Source: Polynucleobacter sp. UB-Tiil-W10
Lineage (GTDB): Bacteria; Pseudomonadota; Gammaproteobacteria; Burkholderiales; Burkholderiaceae
NCBI RefSeq assembly: GCF_018881605.1
Contig: NZ_JACVPZ010000001.1
Location: forward strand, 434,001 to 498,000
Length of the DNA stretch: 64,000 bases
Direction of reading: 5' to 3'
Shown: in pieces, positions 51,201 to 61,527 of the stretch
Position numbering within the stretch: the first letter of the stretch is position 1
Layout of the letters: each line of letters opens with the position of its first letter
Notes under the pieces: generated by a model
The model's input: the letters and a program-made list of their open reading frames with translations, nothing else
The model's database searches: none
Told to the model about the DNA's origin: nothing
Translations under genes and position numbers: made by a program

Positions 51201-53102
51201 TTATTTGCCTACAAGCGCTGAATTTACGGTCAATATTGCAGGAAAACGTTGTTTGATAGAGTTGGCAATACCTTCTACATCCAAGCCACACTTGGTCATC
51301 AACAGACTGTAGTCGCCATGTTCAATAAATTGATCAGGAAGACCTAATTGCAAGAGGGGTTTATTGATGCCGAGATTGGATAGTGCTTCTAGGCAAGCGC
51401 TACCAGCGCCACCAGCAATGGCCCCATCCTCAATGGTCACAAAATAATCGTGATCAGCGACCAGTGATTGAATTAAATCCACATCGAGTGGTTTAACAAA
51501 ACGCATATTAGCTACCGTTGCATCAATACCTTCCGCCACTTCGAGCGCAGGATAGAGCAAAGTACCAAATGCCAATATCGCCACACGTTGGCCAAGGGGC
51601 GCCGTTGATTTGCGACGAAGCTCGCCCTTACCCATTGGTAGAGTGCGCAGCTCTTTAGAAGAAATGGTGCCTACACCAGCGCCCCGTGGATAGCGCACTG
51701 CGCTTGGATGGGGTTGATGGAAAGCAGTGGTTAATAAGTCGCGACACTCTGCTTCATCCGCTGGCGTCATCACCAGCATATTTGGAATGCAACGTAAGAA
51801 TGGAATGTCATATGCGCCAGCGTGCGTTGCGCCATCAGCGCCAACGAGTCCGGCACGATCTAGCGCAAACAATACTGGCAAGTCTTGCAATGCCACATCA
51901 TGAATGAGTTGGTCATACGCACGCTGCAAGAAAGTAGAGTAAATCGCCACTACTGGCTTCATCCCCTCGCATGCCATACCAGCCGCAAAAGTGACCGCAT
52001 GCTGCTCAGCAATGCCAACATCGTAGTAACGCTTAGGGAAATTCTTCTCAAACTCAACTAAGCCCGAACCTTCACGCATCGCTGGAGTGATGCCAACCAA
52101 TAATGGATCTGCGTGTGCCATGTCACATAACCATTCACCAAACACTTGAGTGAACGTTTTCTTGCTAGCAGTCGATTTTTTGACGCCCTCTTCAGGATTA
52201 AATTTACTTGGGCCGTGATAAAGCACTGGATCCGCTTCGGCCAACTCATAGCCCTGGCCTTTTTTAGTTACCACGTGCAAAAACTGTGGGCCACGCCCTT
52301 CCAAAGCCAAGCGACGTACGTTTTGCAGCATCGGAATCAAGGCATCCAAATCATGGCCATCGATCGGACCGAAATAATTGAAACCAAATTCTTGAAAAAT
52401 CGTTGATGGGGAGACCATGCCTTTGGCATGATCTTCAAGACGTTTAGCAAATTCACGCAAAGGTGGTGCAATTGATAAAACACTATCAATGCCTTTTTTA
52501 GTCGCAGAGTAAATATTACCGCTGAGTAATCGAGCTAAATGTCGATTAAGCGCTCCTACCGCAGGCGAGATCGACATGTCGTTATCATTCAAGATCACTA
52601 CAAGCGGCAAGTCGTCATACACACCAGCATTGTTCATAGCTTCAAAAGCCATCCCGCCTGTCATGGCGCTATCTCCAATGACAGCTACCGCCACATGTCG
52701 CTCACCTTTCGTTTGAAAAGCGCGAGCCATACCCATCGCCGCTGAAATACTGGTTGATGAATGGCCAGTACCAAAAGCATCAAACTCACTTTCAGAGCGA
52801 TGTGGGAAACCTGATAAACCCTTGTACTGACGCAAAGTATTCATGCGCTCACGACGACCAGTCAAAATCTTGTGTGGATAGCTTTGATGGCCCACATCCC
52901 AAACGATTCGATCTTCCGGGGTATCAAATACATAATGCAAAGCAATAGACAACTCCACCGTTCCCAGGTTTGACGATAGATGTCCGCCTGTCTTAGAAAC
53001 AGAGTCCAAAACAAACTCACGCAACTCATCAGCTAAAGCGGGCAGCTCTTCGCGTGATAGTTTTTTGAGATCGTCGGGGGAATTAATGGAATTTAAAGTC
53101 AT
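51201..53102 (-). CDS. dxs: 1-deoxy-D-xylulose-5-phosphate synthase
   Basis: A 633-residue thiamine-diphosphate enzyme that joins pyruvate and glyceraldehyde-3-phosphate, the entry of the MEP isoprenoid pathway. The ThDP-binding [18 protein letters not shown] near residue 144 and [13 protein letters not shown] near 173, and a second-domain [19 protein letters not shown] near 370, are intact, and [16 protein letters not shown] is typical of the transketolase-like C-terminal part. Length is standard. It is second in the order xseB-ispA-dxs-folE2. Confidence 0.96.
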   Translation of the reverse strand: MTLNSINSPDDLKKLSREELPALADELREFVLDSVSKTGGHLSSNLGTVELSIALHYVFDTPEDRIVWDVGHQSYPHKILTGRRERMNTLRQYKGLSGFPHRSESEFDAFGTGHSSTSISAAMGMARAFQTKGERHVAVAVIGDSAMTGGMAFEAMNNAGVYDDLPLVVILNDNDMSISPAVGALNRHLARLLSGNIYSATKKGIDSVLSIAPPLREFAKRLEDHAKGMVSPSTIFQEFGFNYFGPIDGHDLDALIPMLQNVRRLALEGRGPQFLHVVTKKGQGYELAEADPVLYHGPSKFNPEEGVKKSTASKKTFTQVFGEWLCDMAHADPLLVGITPAMREGSGLVEFEKNFPKRYYDVGIAEQHAVTFAAGMACEGMKPVVAIYSTFLQRAYDQLIHDVALQDLPVLFALDRAGLVGADGATHAGAYDIPFLRCIPNMLVMTPADEAECRDLLTTAFHQPHPSAVRYPRGAGVGTISSKELRTLPMGKGELRRKSTAPLGQRVAILAFGTLLYPALEVAEGIDATVANMRFVKPLDVDLIQSLVADHDYFVTIEDGAIAGGAGSACLEALSNLGINKPLLQLGLPDQFIEHGDYSLLMTKCGLDVEGIANSIKQRFPAILTVNSALVGK

Positions 53103-53171
53103 TGAACCTAAATCATTTGTACTAATGAATTTCTCTTGTATTTATTCTCTTGCATTTGTCTTGTATCTTGC

Positions 53172-54074
53172 TTATTTGCCGCGATTGACAACTAAGGAAG
53201 CCAAATCCTTTAACGCCTGTGCTTGCGCACCAAAACTATCTAAGCTAGCAATTGCTGTTTCTTGTAACTCTTTAGCTTGCTTCTTTGCATAGTCTAAACC
53301 CATCAAGGTCACATAGGTCGGCTTATTCGCCGCTGCATCTTTGCCAGCCGTTTTACCCAAGGTTTGACTATCGGCGGTGGCATCAAGTACGTCATCCACA
53401 ATCTGAAACGCCAACCCTAGGGATTTTGAATAATGATCGAGATTCATCATTTGCGCAGGGTCAAGGTTGGCAGCAATACCGCCCAACTCAACAGCACATG
53501 ACAAGAGGGCACCAGTCTTCATGGCATGCATTTGCTTTAAGCCTGGCAGATCTAATTTTTTACCCACACTTTCCAAATCGATAGCCTGACCACCGGCCAT
53601 GCCGCGCGAGCCTGAGGCCGCAGCTAAAACGGCAATCATTTTGAGGCGCACTTGCGCATCACAGTTTGCATTAGCCAGAATTTCAAAGGCGCGAGTTTGC
53701 AATGCATCGCCAACTAATAATGCAGTTGCTTCATCAAAGGCTTTGTGAACTGTAGGGCGACCACGTCGTAACTCGTCATCATCCATGCATGGCAAATCAT
53801 CGTGCACTAATGAATAAGCATGAATACATTCAATTGCCACTGCAGCCGTATCCAAAGACTCGATAAGCGCTTCACCTTGATTATCGCCAAGCTGACCAGA
53901 AGCGTAAACCAATAGAGGACGTATACGCTTACCGCCGCCCTGCGCCGCATAGCGCATTGCCTCGTGCAAACGATGGGGAGTGGTTTTTGCCGAATCAAGC
54001 AAGCGATCTAAGGCCTGCTCAGTTCGCTCAGAGTGAGCAGTTAGCCACTCCTGAAATTGAAAATCAGTACTCAA
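53172..54074 (-). CDS. ispA: Farnesyl diphosphate synthase (short-chain prenyltransferase)
   Basis: A 300-residue enzyme that condenses isopentenyl diphosphate with dimethylallyl and geranyl diphosphate. The first aspartate-rich motif DDLPCMDDDELRRG is near residue 94 and the second, VDDVLD, near 227; GGKRIRPLL, GGQAID and TGAL support the family. It directly abuts xseB (its ATG follows the stop of xseB) and precedes dxs by 69 bases, the classical xseB-ispA-dxs order. Confidence 0.95.
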   Translation of the reverse strand: MSTDFQFQEWLTAHSERTEQALDRLLDSAKTTPHRLHEAMRYAAQGGGKRIRPLLVYASGQLGDNQGEALIESLDTAAVAIECIHAYSLVHDDLPCMDDDELRRGRPTVHKAFDEATALLVGDALQTRAFEILANANCDAQVRLKMIAVLAAASGSRGMAGGQAIDLESVGKKLDLPGLKQMHAMKTGALLSCAVELGGIAANLDPAQMMNLDHYSKSLGLAFQIVDDVLDATADSQTLGKTAGKDAAANKPTYVTLMGLDYAKKQAKELQETAIASLDSFGAQAQALKDLASLVVNRGK

Positions 54075-54308
54075 TTAGGCCTCGAACACTCGAACCTGTT
54101 GTTCAACCTGAGCCAACATTCCTTGACAGTGCTTGAGCAATGCCGCGCCACGTTGATAGGCAAGCAAGGTTTCTTCTAATGAAAATTTGCCGGATTCCAT
54201 ATCGGAAATAAGCTTCTCCAGCTCTTTTACGGCCTGCTCATAGCGTAAATCGGGGTCGATTTGGACCTCAAGACCGGGTTTTTGACTCTCTGACTTCTTG
54301 GCTGGCAT
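54075..54308 (-). CDS. xseB: Exodeoxyribonuclease VII small subunit
   Basis: A 77-residue helical subunit that assembles with XseA for single-strand-specific DNA cleavage. The signature YEQAVKELEKLISDMESGKFSLEETLLAYQRG (residues about 24-54, given here as one family block in two halves: YEQAVKELEKLI and GKFSLEETLLAYQRG) is textbook. It abuts ispA. The xseA gene is not in this window. Confidence 0.94.
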   Translation of the reverse strand: MPAKKSESQKPGLEVQIDPDLRYEQAVKELEKLISDMESGKFSLEETLLAYQRGAALLKHCQGMLAQVEQQVRVFEA

Positions 54309-54370
54309 AAGCTGGTTTCCTTCGTATTTCCCACACGGATAGCCCTACATATTAAAGCGAGAACCCCCTT

Positions 54371-54389
54371 GGATGGGTATAATCCATCC
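54371..54389. promoter_or_regulatory. Palindrome around a TATAAT box upstream of the Rieske gene
   Basis: GGATGG (54371-54376) and CCATCC (54384-54389) form a perfect 6-bp dyad around GTATAAT, which contains a consensus -10 box (54378-54383). A repressor bound there would block the promoter of the gene at 54471. The -35 element is not obvious. Confidence 0.4.
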
Positions 54390-54470
54390 CTTCCTTTCCA
54401 ATATCGATCCGTCGATGGTTGGATTGGTTATTCCGCTTAGCTTCGGCTGACGTTTTCGGGGGTGGGGAGA

Positions 54471-55577
54471 ATGACTAATCTGGCTACCGCGCAGAAGCTT
54501 GCGCCGTCCAATCTACAACTGCCGGTTTCGGCATATTTTGACGCTGATTTATATCAGCGCGAAATTGAACTGCTTTTTAAGCAGGGGCCTGGCTATGTTG
54601 GACACGAACTCATGGTGCCCGAAATTGGCTCCTATCAAACATTAAGCGCAGAAAACGAAGGTCGCATCCTCGTACGCAACGAATCTGGCGTAGAACTTTT
54701 ATCAAACGTTTGTCGTCATCGCCAAGCGTTAATGTTGAATGGTCGCGGCAAAGCCGACAATATTGTTTGTCCTTTACATCGCTGGACCTATGACTTAGGC
54801 GGCAATTTATTAGGCGCTCCGCATTTTGAAGATAAGCCTTGTCTAAATCTTGGTAAATCCCCCTTGCAAAATTGGCAGGGGCTCCTGTTTGAAGGTCCAC
54901 GCGATGTTCGTAATGACTTCGCCAAACTGGGCGTTGCTGATGATCTCGAGTTTGATGGGTATGTACTCGATCATGTTGAAGTACATGAGTGCAATTACAA
55001 CTGGAAAACATTCATCGAGGTATATCTCGAGGACTATCACGTTGTCCCATTTCATCCAGGCTTAGGTAAGTTTGTTTCTTGTGAAGATCTACATTGGGAA
55101 TTTGGTGACTGGCATAGCGTACAAACTGTAGGCATTCATAAGGATTTGCAAACTCCAGGATCGCCAACGTATCGCAATTGGCATGAAGCAGTACTTCGTC
55201 AATTTGACGGCAAAGCCCCACGCCATGGGGCTATTTGGCTGACCTATTACCCCAATGTGATGGTGGAGTGGTATCCGGGCGTGCTCTGCGTCTCCACCCT
55301 TCATCCTATGGGAGTCAACAAAACGCGCAATATCGTAGAGTTCTACTATCCAGAAGAAATTGCCTTATTCGAACGTGAGTTTGTTGAAGCTGAACGTGCT
55401 GCATACATGGAAACTTGTATTGAAGATGATGAAATTGCCGAGCGTATGGACAAAGGGCGCGCAGCTCTACTAGCTCGCGGTATTAATGAAGTGGGTCCGT
55501 ATCAAAGCCCAATGGAAGATGGTATGCAACACTTTCATGAGTGGTATCGCCGTGTGATGAATTTTGAAGGCGCATAA
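54471..55577 (+). CDS. Rieske non-heme iron oxygenase, alpha subunit-like
   Basis: A 368-residue oxygenase. The Rieske 2Fe-2S ligands are CRHRQ (C and H near residue 80) and CPLHRW (C and H near 100). The catalytic mononuclear iron ligands lie in NWKTFIEVYLEDYHVVPFHPGL near 180-200, with the bridging Asp in EDYH. This fits the ring-hydroxylating/choline-type oxygenase group (SRPBCC C-terminal domain). The ATG at 54471 is preferred over a GTG 9 bases earlier. Substrate unknown: quaternary amines and aromatic acids are both family options. Confidence 0.85.
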   Translation: MTNLATAQKLAPSNLQLPVSAYFDADLYQREIELLFKQGPGYVGHELMVPEIGSYQTLSAENEGRILVRNESGVELLSNVCRHRQALMLNGRGKADNIVCPLHRWTYDLGGNLLGAPHFEDKPCLNLGKSPLQNWQGLLFEGPRDVRNDFAKLGVADDLEFDGYVLDHVEVHECNYNWKTFIEVYLEDYHVVPFHPGLGKFVSCEDLHWEFGDWHSVQTVGIHKDLQTPGSPTYRNWHEAVLRQFDGKAPRHGAIWLTYYPNVMVEWYPGVLCVSTLHPMGVNKTRNIVEFYYPEEIALFEREFVEAERAAYMETCIEDDEIAERMDKGRAALLARGINEVGPYQSPMEDGMQHFHEWYRRVMNFEGA

Positions 55578-55652
55578 TCTAAATAGGTTTTACAGTTCCC
55601 TAAAGACATCGAACAATCCAACAACTATTTCTCACTAAAAATAGGAAGCATC

Positions 55653-56483
55653 ATGACTCCTCTAATCTCAGCAAACCAGTTAGAAGAAATCATTAACAGT
55701 GGTGAGAATGTATTGCTCTGTGATTGCCGCTTTGACTTAGTAGATCCACTGATCGGCAAAAAGTCTTACGAAGAAAGCCATATTCCTGGTGCTATCTATG
55801 TCGATCTGGATAAGGATCTTTCAGGCAATAAGACTGGCAGCAACGGTCGCCACCCTCTTCCGAGTCCGGAGGCTTGGGCACAAACCAAGACTCGCTTAGG
55901 GATCAGCCCAAACACTTTAGTAGTTGCTTATGACAAACAAGGCTCCGTATATGCCAGCCGCTTGTGGTGGATGCTCAAAGCCACAGGGCATGCCAATGTA
56001 AAAGTGCTGGATGGCGGCTTAGATGCTTGGAATGGCCCTATGGGCACCATTCCTAGGATGCCAACTCCTTGCGCCCAGGCTATTGGAGTGATGCCTTATG
56101 CAGGACTGGTTCTGGTTGATGAAGTTGTGGGTAACCTACAAACCCAGAAAAACAAAGTTATCGATGCGCGTACGGAAGATCGCTTTCATGGTCAAAATGA
56201 AACGCTAGATCCAGTTGGTGGACATATTCCTGGTGCACTGAATCGCTTCTTTAAAAATAATCTCAACGCAACCGCTTTTAAAACTCCTGAACAGCTCTTC
56301 AAAGAGTTCTCAGAATTTCTTGGCCCCATTAAAGCTTCCGAAGTCATTCATCAATGCGGATCTGGCGTTACTGCTTGCCATAATATTTTGGCGATGGAAC
56401 TTGCTGGATTTAAAGGCTCACGCCTATATGCAGGCAGCTGGAGCGAGTGGTGTGCAGACCCCCAAAGGCCTGTTGAACTATAA
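55653..56483 (+). CDS. Sulfurtransferase with two rhodanese domains (SseA-like)
   Basis: A 276-residue protein with two tandem rhodanese domains (about 5-130 and 150-272). The catalytic Cys is in HQCGSGVTACHN near residue 233; the CGSGVTA loop is the one used by 3-mercaptopyruvate sulfurtransferases (CG[S/T]GVT), not the thiosulfate type. GKKSYEESHIPGAIYVDLDKDLSG and GGLDAWNGP are typical of the family. It follows the Rieske gene by 75 bases in the same direction and could share a transcript. Confidence 0.9.
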   Translation: MTPLISANQLEEIINSGENVLLCDCRFDLVDPLIGKKSYEESHIPGAIYVDLDKDLSGNKTGSNGRHPLPSPEAWAQTKTRLGISPNTLVVAYDKQGSVYASRLWWMLKATGHANVKVLDGGLDAWNGPMGTIPRMPTPCAQAIGVMPYAGLVLVDEVVGNLQTQKNKVIDARTEDRFHGQNETLDPVGGHIPGALNRFFKNNLNATAFKTPEQLFKEFSEFLGPIKASEVIHQCGSGVTACHNILAMELAGFKGSRLYAGSWSEWCADPQRPVEL

Positions 56484-56498
56484 GAATAGTAATCTGTA

Positions 56499-57272
56499 TT
56501 AATGCAGCAAAGATAGCAGGATCACAAATCCTACGCCACAAGCAATGAGCACTGTTTGACGTAAAGACTCAACCCAGTGCGGGCGACGATGCATTTGTGG
56601 AATGAGATCACTCACCGCAATATAAATAAAACTACTAGACGCAATCACCAGCAAGTAAGGCATCGCTGCATGCGCACGCTCTAGGAAGAAATAGGCGAGT
56701 ACCCCACCCACTACAGCTGATAAGCCGCAGATAAAGTTGTATAGCAAAGCGCGTGCGCGTGAGAAACCCGCATTTAACAACACTATGAAATCACCTATCT
56801 CTTGTGGGATCTCATGAGCAATGATCGCGATCGCAGTAAAGAGGCCAAGCTGATAATCTGCCATAAAGGCTGCGGCAATCAAGATACCATCCACAAAATT
56901 ATGAATGCCATCACCAACTAAAATCATCCACCCACTACGCCCAGCATTTTCAGCATCATGGCCATGGTGGTGATGGTGCCCATCGCCTTCGTGATGGTGG
57001 TCATGGCGCAATAAAGCAATTTTCTCAAGCAAGAAAAAGCCCAATAACCCAGCAAGCAAAGTAGCAAACAAGAGCTGGGGTTTTGCCCCCTCCATACTAA
57101 ATGCCTCGGGCAAAGAGTGAAGTAAAGCGGTTGCCAGCAAAATACCGACAGATAAACTGACCATGTTGTAGACCATCTTGGACAGCATGGCCAAGGAACA
57201 GCTTGCAGCAACTAGGACGCTAGCAGTACCCGCTAAGGCAGTAACCAAAAGAATACTTTGTAAAACTGTCAT
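56499..57272 (-). CDS. ZIP family divalent-metal transporter
   Basis: A 257-residue protein with eight predicted membrane helices. The cytoplasmic loop between the third and fourth helix carries a His-rich run (residues about 90-102: HDHHHEGDG then HHHHHGHD). Helix 4 has VGDGIHNFVDGIL and helix 5 has IAHEIPQEIGDF, the metal-binding pair of ZIP transporters that import zinc, iron or manganese. It is convergent with the sulfurtransferase and lies 5 bases after the dienelactone-hydrolase gene. Confidence 0.9.
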   Translation of the reverse strand: MTVLQSILLVTALAGTASVLVAASCSLAMLSKMVYNMVSLSVGILLATALLHSLPEAFSMEGAKPQLLFATLLAGLLGFFLLEKIALLRHDHHHEGDGHHHHHGHDAENAGRSGWMILVGDGIHNFVDGILIAAAFMADYQLGLFTAIAIIAHEIPQEIGDFIVLLNAGFSRARALLYNFICGLSAVVGGVLAYFFLERAHAAMPYLLVIASSSFIYIAVSDLIPQMHRRPHWVESLRQTVLIACGVGFVILLSLLH

Positions 57273-57277
57273 TGCGA

Positions 57278-58153
57278 TTACGCCACTCCCATTTTCTTAA
57301 ACCAGGCAATACATTTTTCCCAGCCGTCTTTTGCGGGACCTTCACGATAAGAGGCGCGATAGTCCGCATGAAATGCGTGTGGCGTATCTGGATACACCTC
57401 AAACTGACAAGCCTTAGCAGCGGGATTTTTAGCAGCTGCCTGCGCTAGAGCGGCACGCATCTGATCAACACTTTCTAGTGAAATACCAGTATCGACTGCG
57501 CCATATAAACCCAGGACCGGGGCTTTTAAATCTGCAGCAATATCTACCGGATGACGTGGGTTGCCTTCTGTTTTTTCTCCAATGAGACGTCCGTACCAAG
57601 CTACACCTGCATGCACTTGCGGTAAGGTGGCAGACAACCAAGTGATGCGACCACCCCAACAAAAACCAGTTACGCCAACCCTTTTGAGGTCACCGCCATT
57701 TTTACCGGCCCAAACTAAAGCAGCCTGTAAATCATTAAGGACCTGCGAATCTGGAGTTTTGGCCACAATATTTTGCTGAATCTCCGCTATCGTTCCATAG
57801 GTATTTGGGTCGCCAGCGCGCGTAAAGAATTCTGGTGCGATTGCTAAATATCCTAGCTTTGCAAAACGTCTTGTGACATCAGCAATATATTCATGCACAC
57901 CAAAGATTTCACTTGCCACAATAATGATGGGCAAAGAGCCTTTCGCTTTTTCAGGTCGTGAGACATATGCGGGCAACTGAAAACCGCCTACCGGAATCAT
58001 TTCCTCGCCAGCCTTTAGGCCGATGAAGTCTGTTTCAATAGCAGCAGCCATCACAGGATCTGAAGCAGCCACAAATCCAACCCCAATAGCAGTTGCGCTA
58101 ATTGCTGATGTCTTCATAAAATTGCGTCGACTGTTTTGCATCTCTTTACTCAT
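57278..58153 (-). CDS. Dienelactone hydrolase family protein with Tat-like signal
   Basis: A 291-residue alpha/beta hydrolase. The ATG at 58153 has AGGAGAC eight bases before it and is preferred over the frame beginning 33 bases earlier. A twin-arginine-like motif (NSRRNFMKT) and a hydrophobic stretch predict export. The catalytic Cys is in GVTGFCWGGRIT near residue 150, with Asp in GAVDTGIS and His in TPHAFHAD near 265: the Cys-Asp-His triad of dienelactone hydrolases. Substrate unknown. Confidence 0.86.
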   Translation of the reverse strand: MSKEMQNSRRNFMKTSAISATAIGVGFVAASDPVMAAAIETDFIGLKAGEEMIPVGGFQLPAYVSRPEKAKGSLPIIIVASEIFGVHEYIADVTRRFAKLGYLAIAPEFFTRAGDPNTYGTIAEIQQNIVAKTPDSQVLNDLQAALVWAGKNGGDLKRVGVTGFCWGGRITWLSATLPQVHAGVAWYGRLIGEKTEGNPRHPVDIAADLKAPVLGLYGAVDTGISLESVDQMRAALAQAAAKNPAAKACQFEVYPDTPHAFHADYRASYREGPAKDGWEKCIAWFKKMGVA

Positions 58154-58189
58154 GATTTTGTCTCCTGGCTTGTAATTCTCATTCAATCC

Positions 58190-61018
58190 TTAATGTGCCT
58201 CTTCCCAATTATCGCCAATCCCAATACTAACTACTAAAGGTACCTTTAGCTGGGCAACATTGCACATTAAACCGGGTAATTTAGCTTGCACTATCTCAAG
58301 CTCATCGAAAGGCACATCTAGAACCAACTCATCATGAACCTGCAATAGAAGCTTGGTCTTGAGTTGCTCCTTTTCGAGCCAATCCTCCACGGCAATCATT
58401 GCTAGCTTGATTAGGTCTGCAGCAGTACCTTGCATAGGAGCATTAATTGCCGCACGCTCAGCCCCTTGGCGACGCGGACCATTAGAGCCCTTAATTTCCG
58501 GCAACCAAAGGCGTCGTCCAAAGACTGTTTCCACGTAACCATTTTCTCTAGCCTCGAGGCGTGTGCGCTCCATATATTGAGCCACTCCTGGATACCGATC
58601 AAAGTATTTGGCTATATAGTTTTGCGCAGCAGAACGCTCAATACCTAAGTTACCAGCCAAACCAAAAGCACTCATGCCGTAGATGAGGCCAAAGTTAATG
58701 ACCTTGGCATAACGACGTTGCTCAGAATTGACATCATCCAAAGCAATGCCAAAGATTTCTGCTGCGGTGGCTTGGTGAACGTCTTTGCCTTCTCTAAATG
58801 CAGTGAGTAGATTTTCATCTTCAGCAATGTGCGCCATGATGCGTAACTCAATCTGAGAGTAATCCGCAGACAATAACTTGCAACCTTCTGCCGGAACAAA
58901 TGCTTCCCGAATACGACGACCCTCTTCTGTGCGCACAGGAATATTTTGCAAGTTTGGGTCGCTTGATGCGAGGCGACCTGTCACTGCAGTGGCTTGAGAA
59001 AAGTTCGTATGTACGCGCCCAGTTTTAGGGTCAGCCATGCGTGGGAGCTTCTCAATATAGGTGGACATCAATTTTGCTAGGCTACGGTAATCCAGAATGC
59101 GTGCTGGTAATGGATAGTCTTCCGCCAACTTCTGTAACACTTCTTCATCAGTAGAGGGTGCACCTGATGGCGTCTTTTTAATGACCGGAAGCTCAAGTTG
59201 TCCAAATAAAATTTCTGCGATTTGCTTAGGTGACTGGATATTAAAAGGCTGGCCAGCCAACTTATGGATCTCGCCCTCAAGCTCAAGCAGGCGTTTGCCC
59301 ACTTGCTGCCCTTGTTTAGACAATAGCGCGGAATCAATCCGAATACCATTGTGCTCCATAATTCCCAATACTCGCATGGCTGGCATCTCTACTTTTTCGT
59401 AGATATAAAGCAAGCCTGGACTTTCTTGAATCTGCGGCCATAACTCAAGATGAAGGCGCAAGGTAATATCGGCGTCCTCTGCCGCGTAGTCCGTTGCAAT
59501 CTTTAGATCGACTTGGTCAAAGCCAATTTGATGAACCCCTTTGCCACACACTTCTTCGTAGCGAATCGTTTTCATTCCTAAATGACGCTCGGCAAGGCTA
59601 TCCATATTGTGTGGAAGATGTGATTCGAGCACATATGATTCCAGCAAGGTATCAAATGCAATGCCTTTTAAGGTAATGCCATAGTTTGCAAAGATGTGGG
59701 CGTCGTACTTTAAGTTTTGCCCTACCTTTAAATGCGTTGCGCTTTCTAACCAGGGCTTCATGCGGGCCAGAACCAGATCACGGTCAAGTTGCACTTCGCC
59801 ATTGCGATGAGCTACAGGAATATAGCAAGCCTCTCCAGGAGTAACCGATAAAGAAATTCCAACGAGCTCTGCCGCAAGCGCATCAAGACTAGTAGTTTCG
59901 GTATCAACCGCCGTTAACGGAGAAGACTCAATCTTTTTTAACCATCTCTCTAGGCCGGCCTCATCCACTACACATTCGTAGTGACGTTCGATTGCATCAT
60001 GTGAGTCCCGAGTTTCTTGGGATAAATCTTTAGTGGGCGAGATGGCAATCACACGCGTCTTTTTTGCCCTATCAGAATTTTCTTCAGGATTATTTGAGAT
60101 TGGGCTGCCTGCCAAATCAAAGCTTGCTGGCTCGCCCTTATTCTCTGGGCTCGTGAGCTGTTTTTCTACGTCACGTAACCAAGTCTTAAAAGCATAACGC
60201 TCAAACAACTCACGCAGCAAAGGAGCATCTTCAGACTTCGCATGCAGGTCATCCAAGCTTGGCAAATGGGGCGATAAATCACAATCCGTTTTTACCGTAA
60301 TCAGTTGGCGTGCTTGTGGCAGCCAAGGAAGAGTAGCGCGCAAGTTTTCACCAACTACACCTTTGACTTGATCGGCATTAGCCATTAAGTTATCCAGATT
60401 GCCAAATTCTGCCAACCATTTGTTTGCAGTCTTTGGTCCTGCCTTAGGAACTCCTGGAACGTTATCAACGGCATCGCCAATAATGGATAAATAATCAACA
60501 ATCAACTCAGGTGGTACGCCAAACTTTTCTTTCACACCTTCGATGTCTAGCTTTTCATTCGTCATCGTATTAATGAGAGATACCGAAGGATTGACCAATT
60601 GCGCCAGATCTTTATCGCCAGTGGAAATAATAGTTTCCCAGCCCGCTTGCGTAGCTTGGCAAGCTAAAGTTCCAATCACATCATCCGCCTCCACACCGGA
60701 GACCATTAAGACCGGCCAACCTAATGCCTTCACCATGGCGTGAATGGGTTCGATTTGTTTAACCAAATCTTCGGGCATGGGGGAGCGATGCGCTTTGTAC
60801 TCTGAATACATCTCATCGCGGAAAGTCTTGCCTTTGGCGTCAAAAACACAGGCTATATGGTCTGCTTTGAGCTCGGAGCGGGCCCTGCGCATCATATTCA
60901 CCATGCCATAGATAGCCCCAGTGGGCTCTCCAGCCCCATTTCTGAGGTCTGGCATAGCGTGGAAGGCGCGATAGAGGTAGCTAGAGCCATCTACCAACAA
61001 GAGTCTATGTTTAGTCAT
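58190..61018 (-). CDS. polA: DNA polymerase I
   Basis: A 942-residue repair and Okazaki-fragment polymerase, read from the ATG at 61018 (a TTG-started frame begins 15 bases earlier). The 5'-nuclease domain (about 1-300, DGSSYLYRAFHA then GDKDLAQLV), the 3'-5' exonuclease (AVDTETTSLDALAAE near 375, with the Tyr-Asp of YAAEDADITLRL near 520) and the polymerase domain (DYSQIELRIMAHI, RRYAKVINFGLIYGMSAFG, HDELVLDVP) are all intact. It is the single large gene between the hydrolase gene and DUF2782. Confidence 0.97.
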   Translation of the reverse strand: MTKHRLLLVDGSSYLYRAFHAMPDLRNGAGEPTGAIYGMVNMMRRARSELKADHIACVFDAKGKTFRDEMYSEYKAHRSPMPEDLVKQIEPIHAMVKALGWPVLMVSGVEADDVIGTLACQATQAGWETIISTGDKDLAQLVNPSVSLINTMTNEKLDIEGVKEKFGVPPELIVDYLSIIGDAVDNVPGVPKAGPKTANKWLAEFGNLDNLMANADQVKGVVGENLRATLPWLPQARQLITVKTDCDLSPHLPSLDDLHAKSEDAPLLRELFERYAFKTWLRDVEKQLTSPENKGEPASFDLAGSPISNNPEENSDRAKKTRVIAISPTKDLSQETRDSHDAIERHYECVVDEAGLERWLKKIESSPLTAVDTETTSLDALAAELVGISLSVTPGEACYIPVAHRNGEVQLDRDLVLARMKPWLESATHLKVGQNLKYDAHIFANYGITLKGIAFDTLLESYVLESHLPHNMDSLAERHLGMKTIRYEEVCGKGVHQIGFDQVDLKIATDYAAEDADITLRLHLELWPQIQESPGLLYIYEKVEMPAMRVLGIMEHNGIRIDSALLSKQGQQVGKRLLELEGEIHKLAGQPFNIQSPKQIAEILFGQLELPVIKKTPSGAPSTDEEVLQKLAEDYPLPARILDYRSLAKLMSTYIEKLPRMADPKTGRVHTNFSQATAVTGRLASSDPNLQNIPVRTEEGRRIREAFVPAEGCKLLSADYSQIELRIMAHIAEDENLLTAFREGKDVHQATAAEIFGIALDDVNSEQRRYAKVINFGLIYGMSAFGLAGNLGIERSAAQNYIAKYFDRYPGVAQYMERTRLEARENGYVETVFGRRLWLPEIKGSNGPRRQGAERAAINAPMQGTAADLIKLAMIAVEDWLEKEQLKTKLLLQVHDELVLDVPFDELEIVQAKLPGLMCNVAQLKVPLVVSIGIGDNWEEAH

Positions 61019-61101
61019 ACCGCAATCGTACAATCTAGTTGTGAATTGCCTACAGGTCTGGTTAAGGAACCATCCGAGAGTAGGCTTAAAAAGGTGAAAA
61101 A

Positions 61102-61509
61102 ATGCATTATTTAACGAACTTAATTAGCCACTCAATGAGTCAAAGCCTCGTCCCAATGGGCTTTTTTGTGATTTTTGGACTTTTTGGCATTACCTCAGCC
61201 CAAGCTCAGAATAACAGCCAAGCACTGAGCCCATCCGAATTAAACCGCATTAATAATCAGCCGCTTGCGCCAGCCGTCAGCGCCACTGGCGTCCTAAACA
61301 CTCCCGAGCCAAGAAAGCCAAACTATCAATACAAGGATAAAAATGGCACTACGGTTACAGAATATAAGGACGTCAATTCACCGACCCAAGTTGATGTGAA
61401 AACACCCTTCACTAGCTATGAGATGGCGCCACCCACATCAGTTATGCCTGGCCCCCCAAAAGAAACTGATCTGATTAGCGTTCCTAGCATTAGCATTCCT
61501 TTTAAATAA
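61102..61509 (+). CDS. DUF2782-like exported protein
   Basis: A 135-residue protein with a hydrophobic N-terminal segment (about 17-35, ending SAQAQ) that may be a signal peptide, and a short conserved-looking stretch YQYKDKNGTTVTEYKDVN near residue 72, which fits DUF2782. The C-terminal half is Pro/Ser/Thr-rich. AAGGTG lies before the ATG. It precedes thrB by 18 bases in the same direction, the usual betaproteobacterial arrangement. Function unknown. Confidence 0.7.
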   Translation: MHYLTNLISHSMSQSLVPMGFFVIFGLFGITSAQAQNNSQALSPSELNRINNQPLAPAVSATGVLNTPEPRKPNYQYKDKNGTTVTEYKDVNSPTQVDVKTPFTSYEMAPPTSVMPGPPKETDLISVPSISIPFK

Positions 61510-61527
61510 GATCTACTGAATTAGTTT

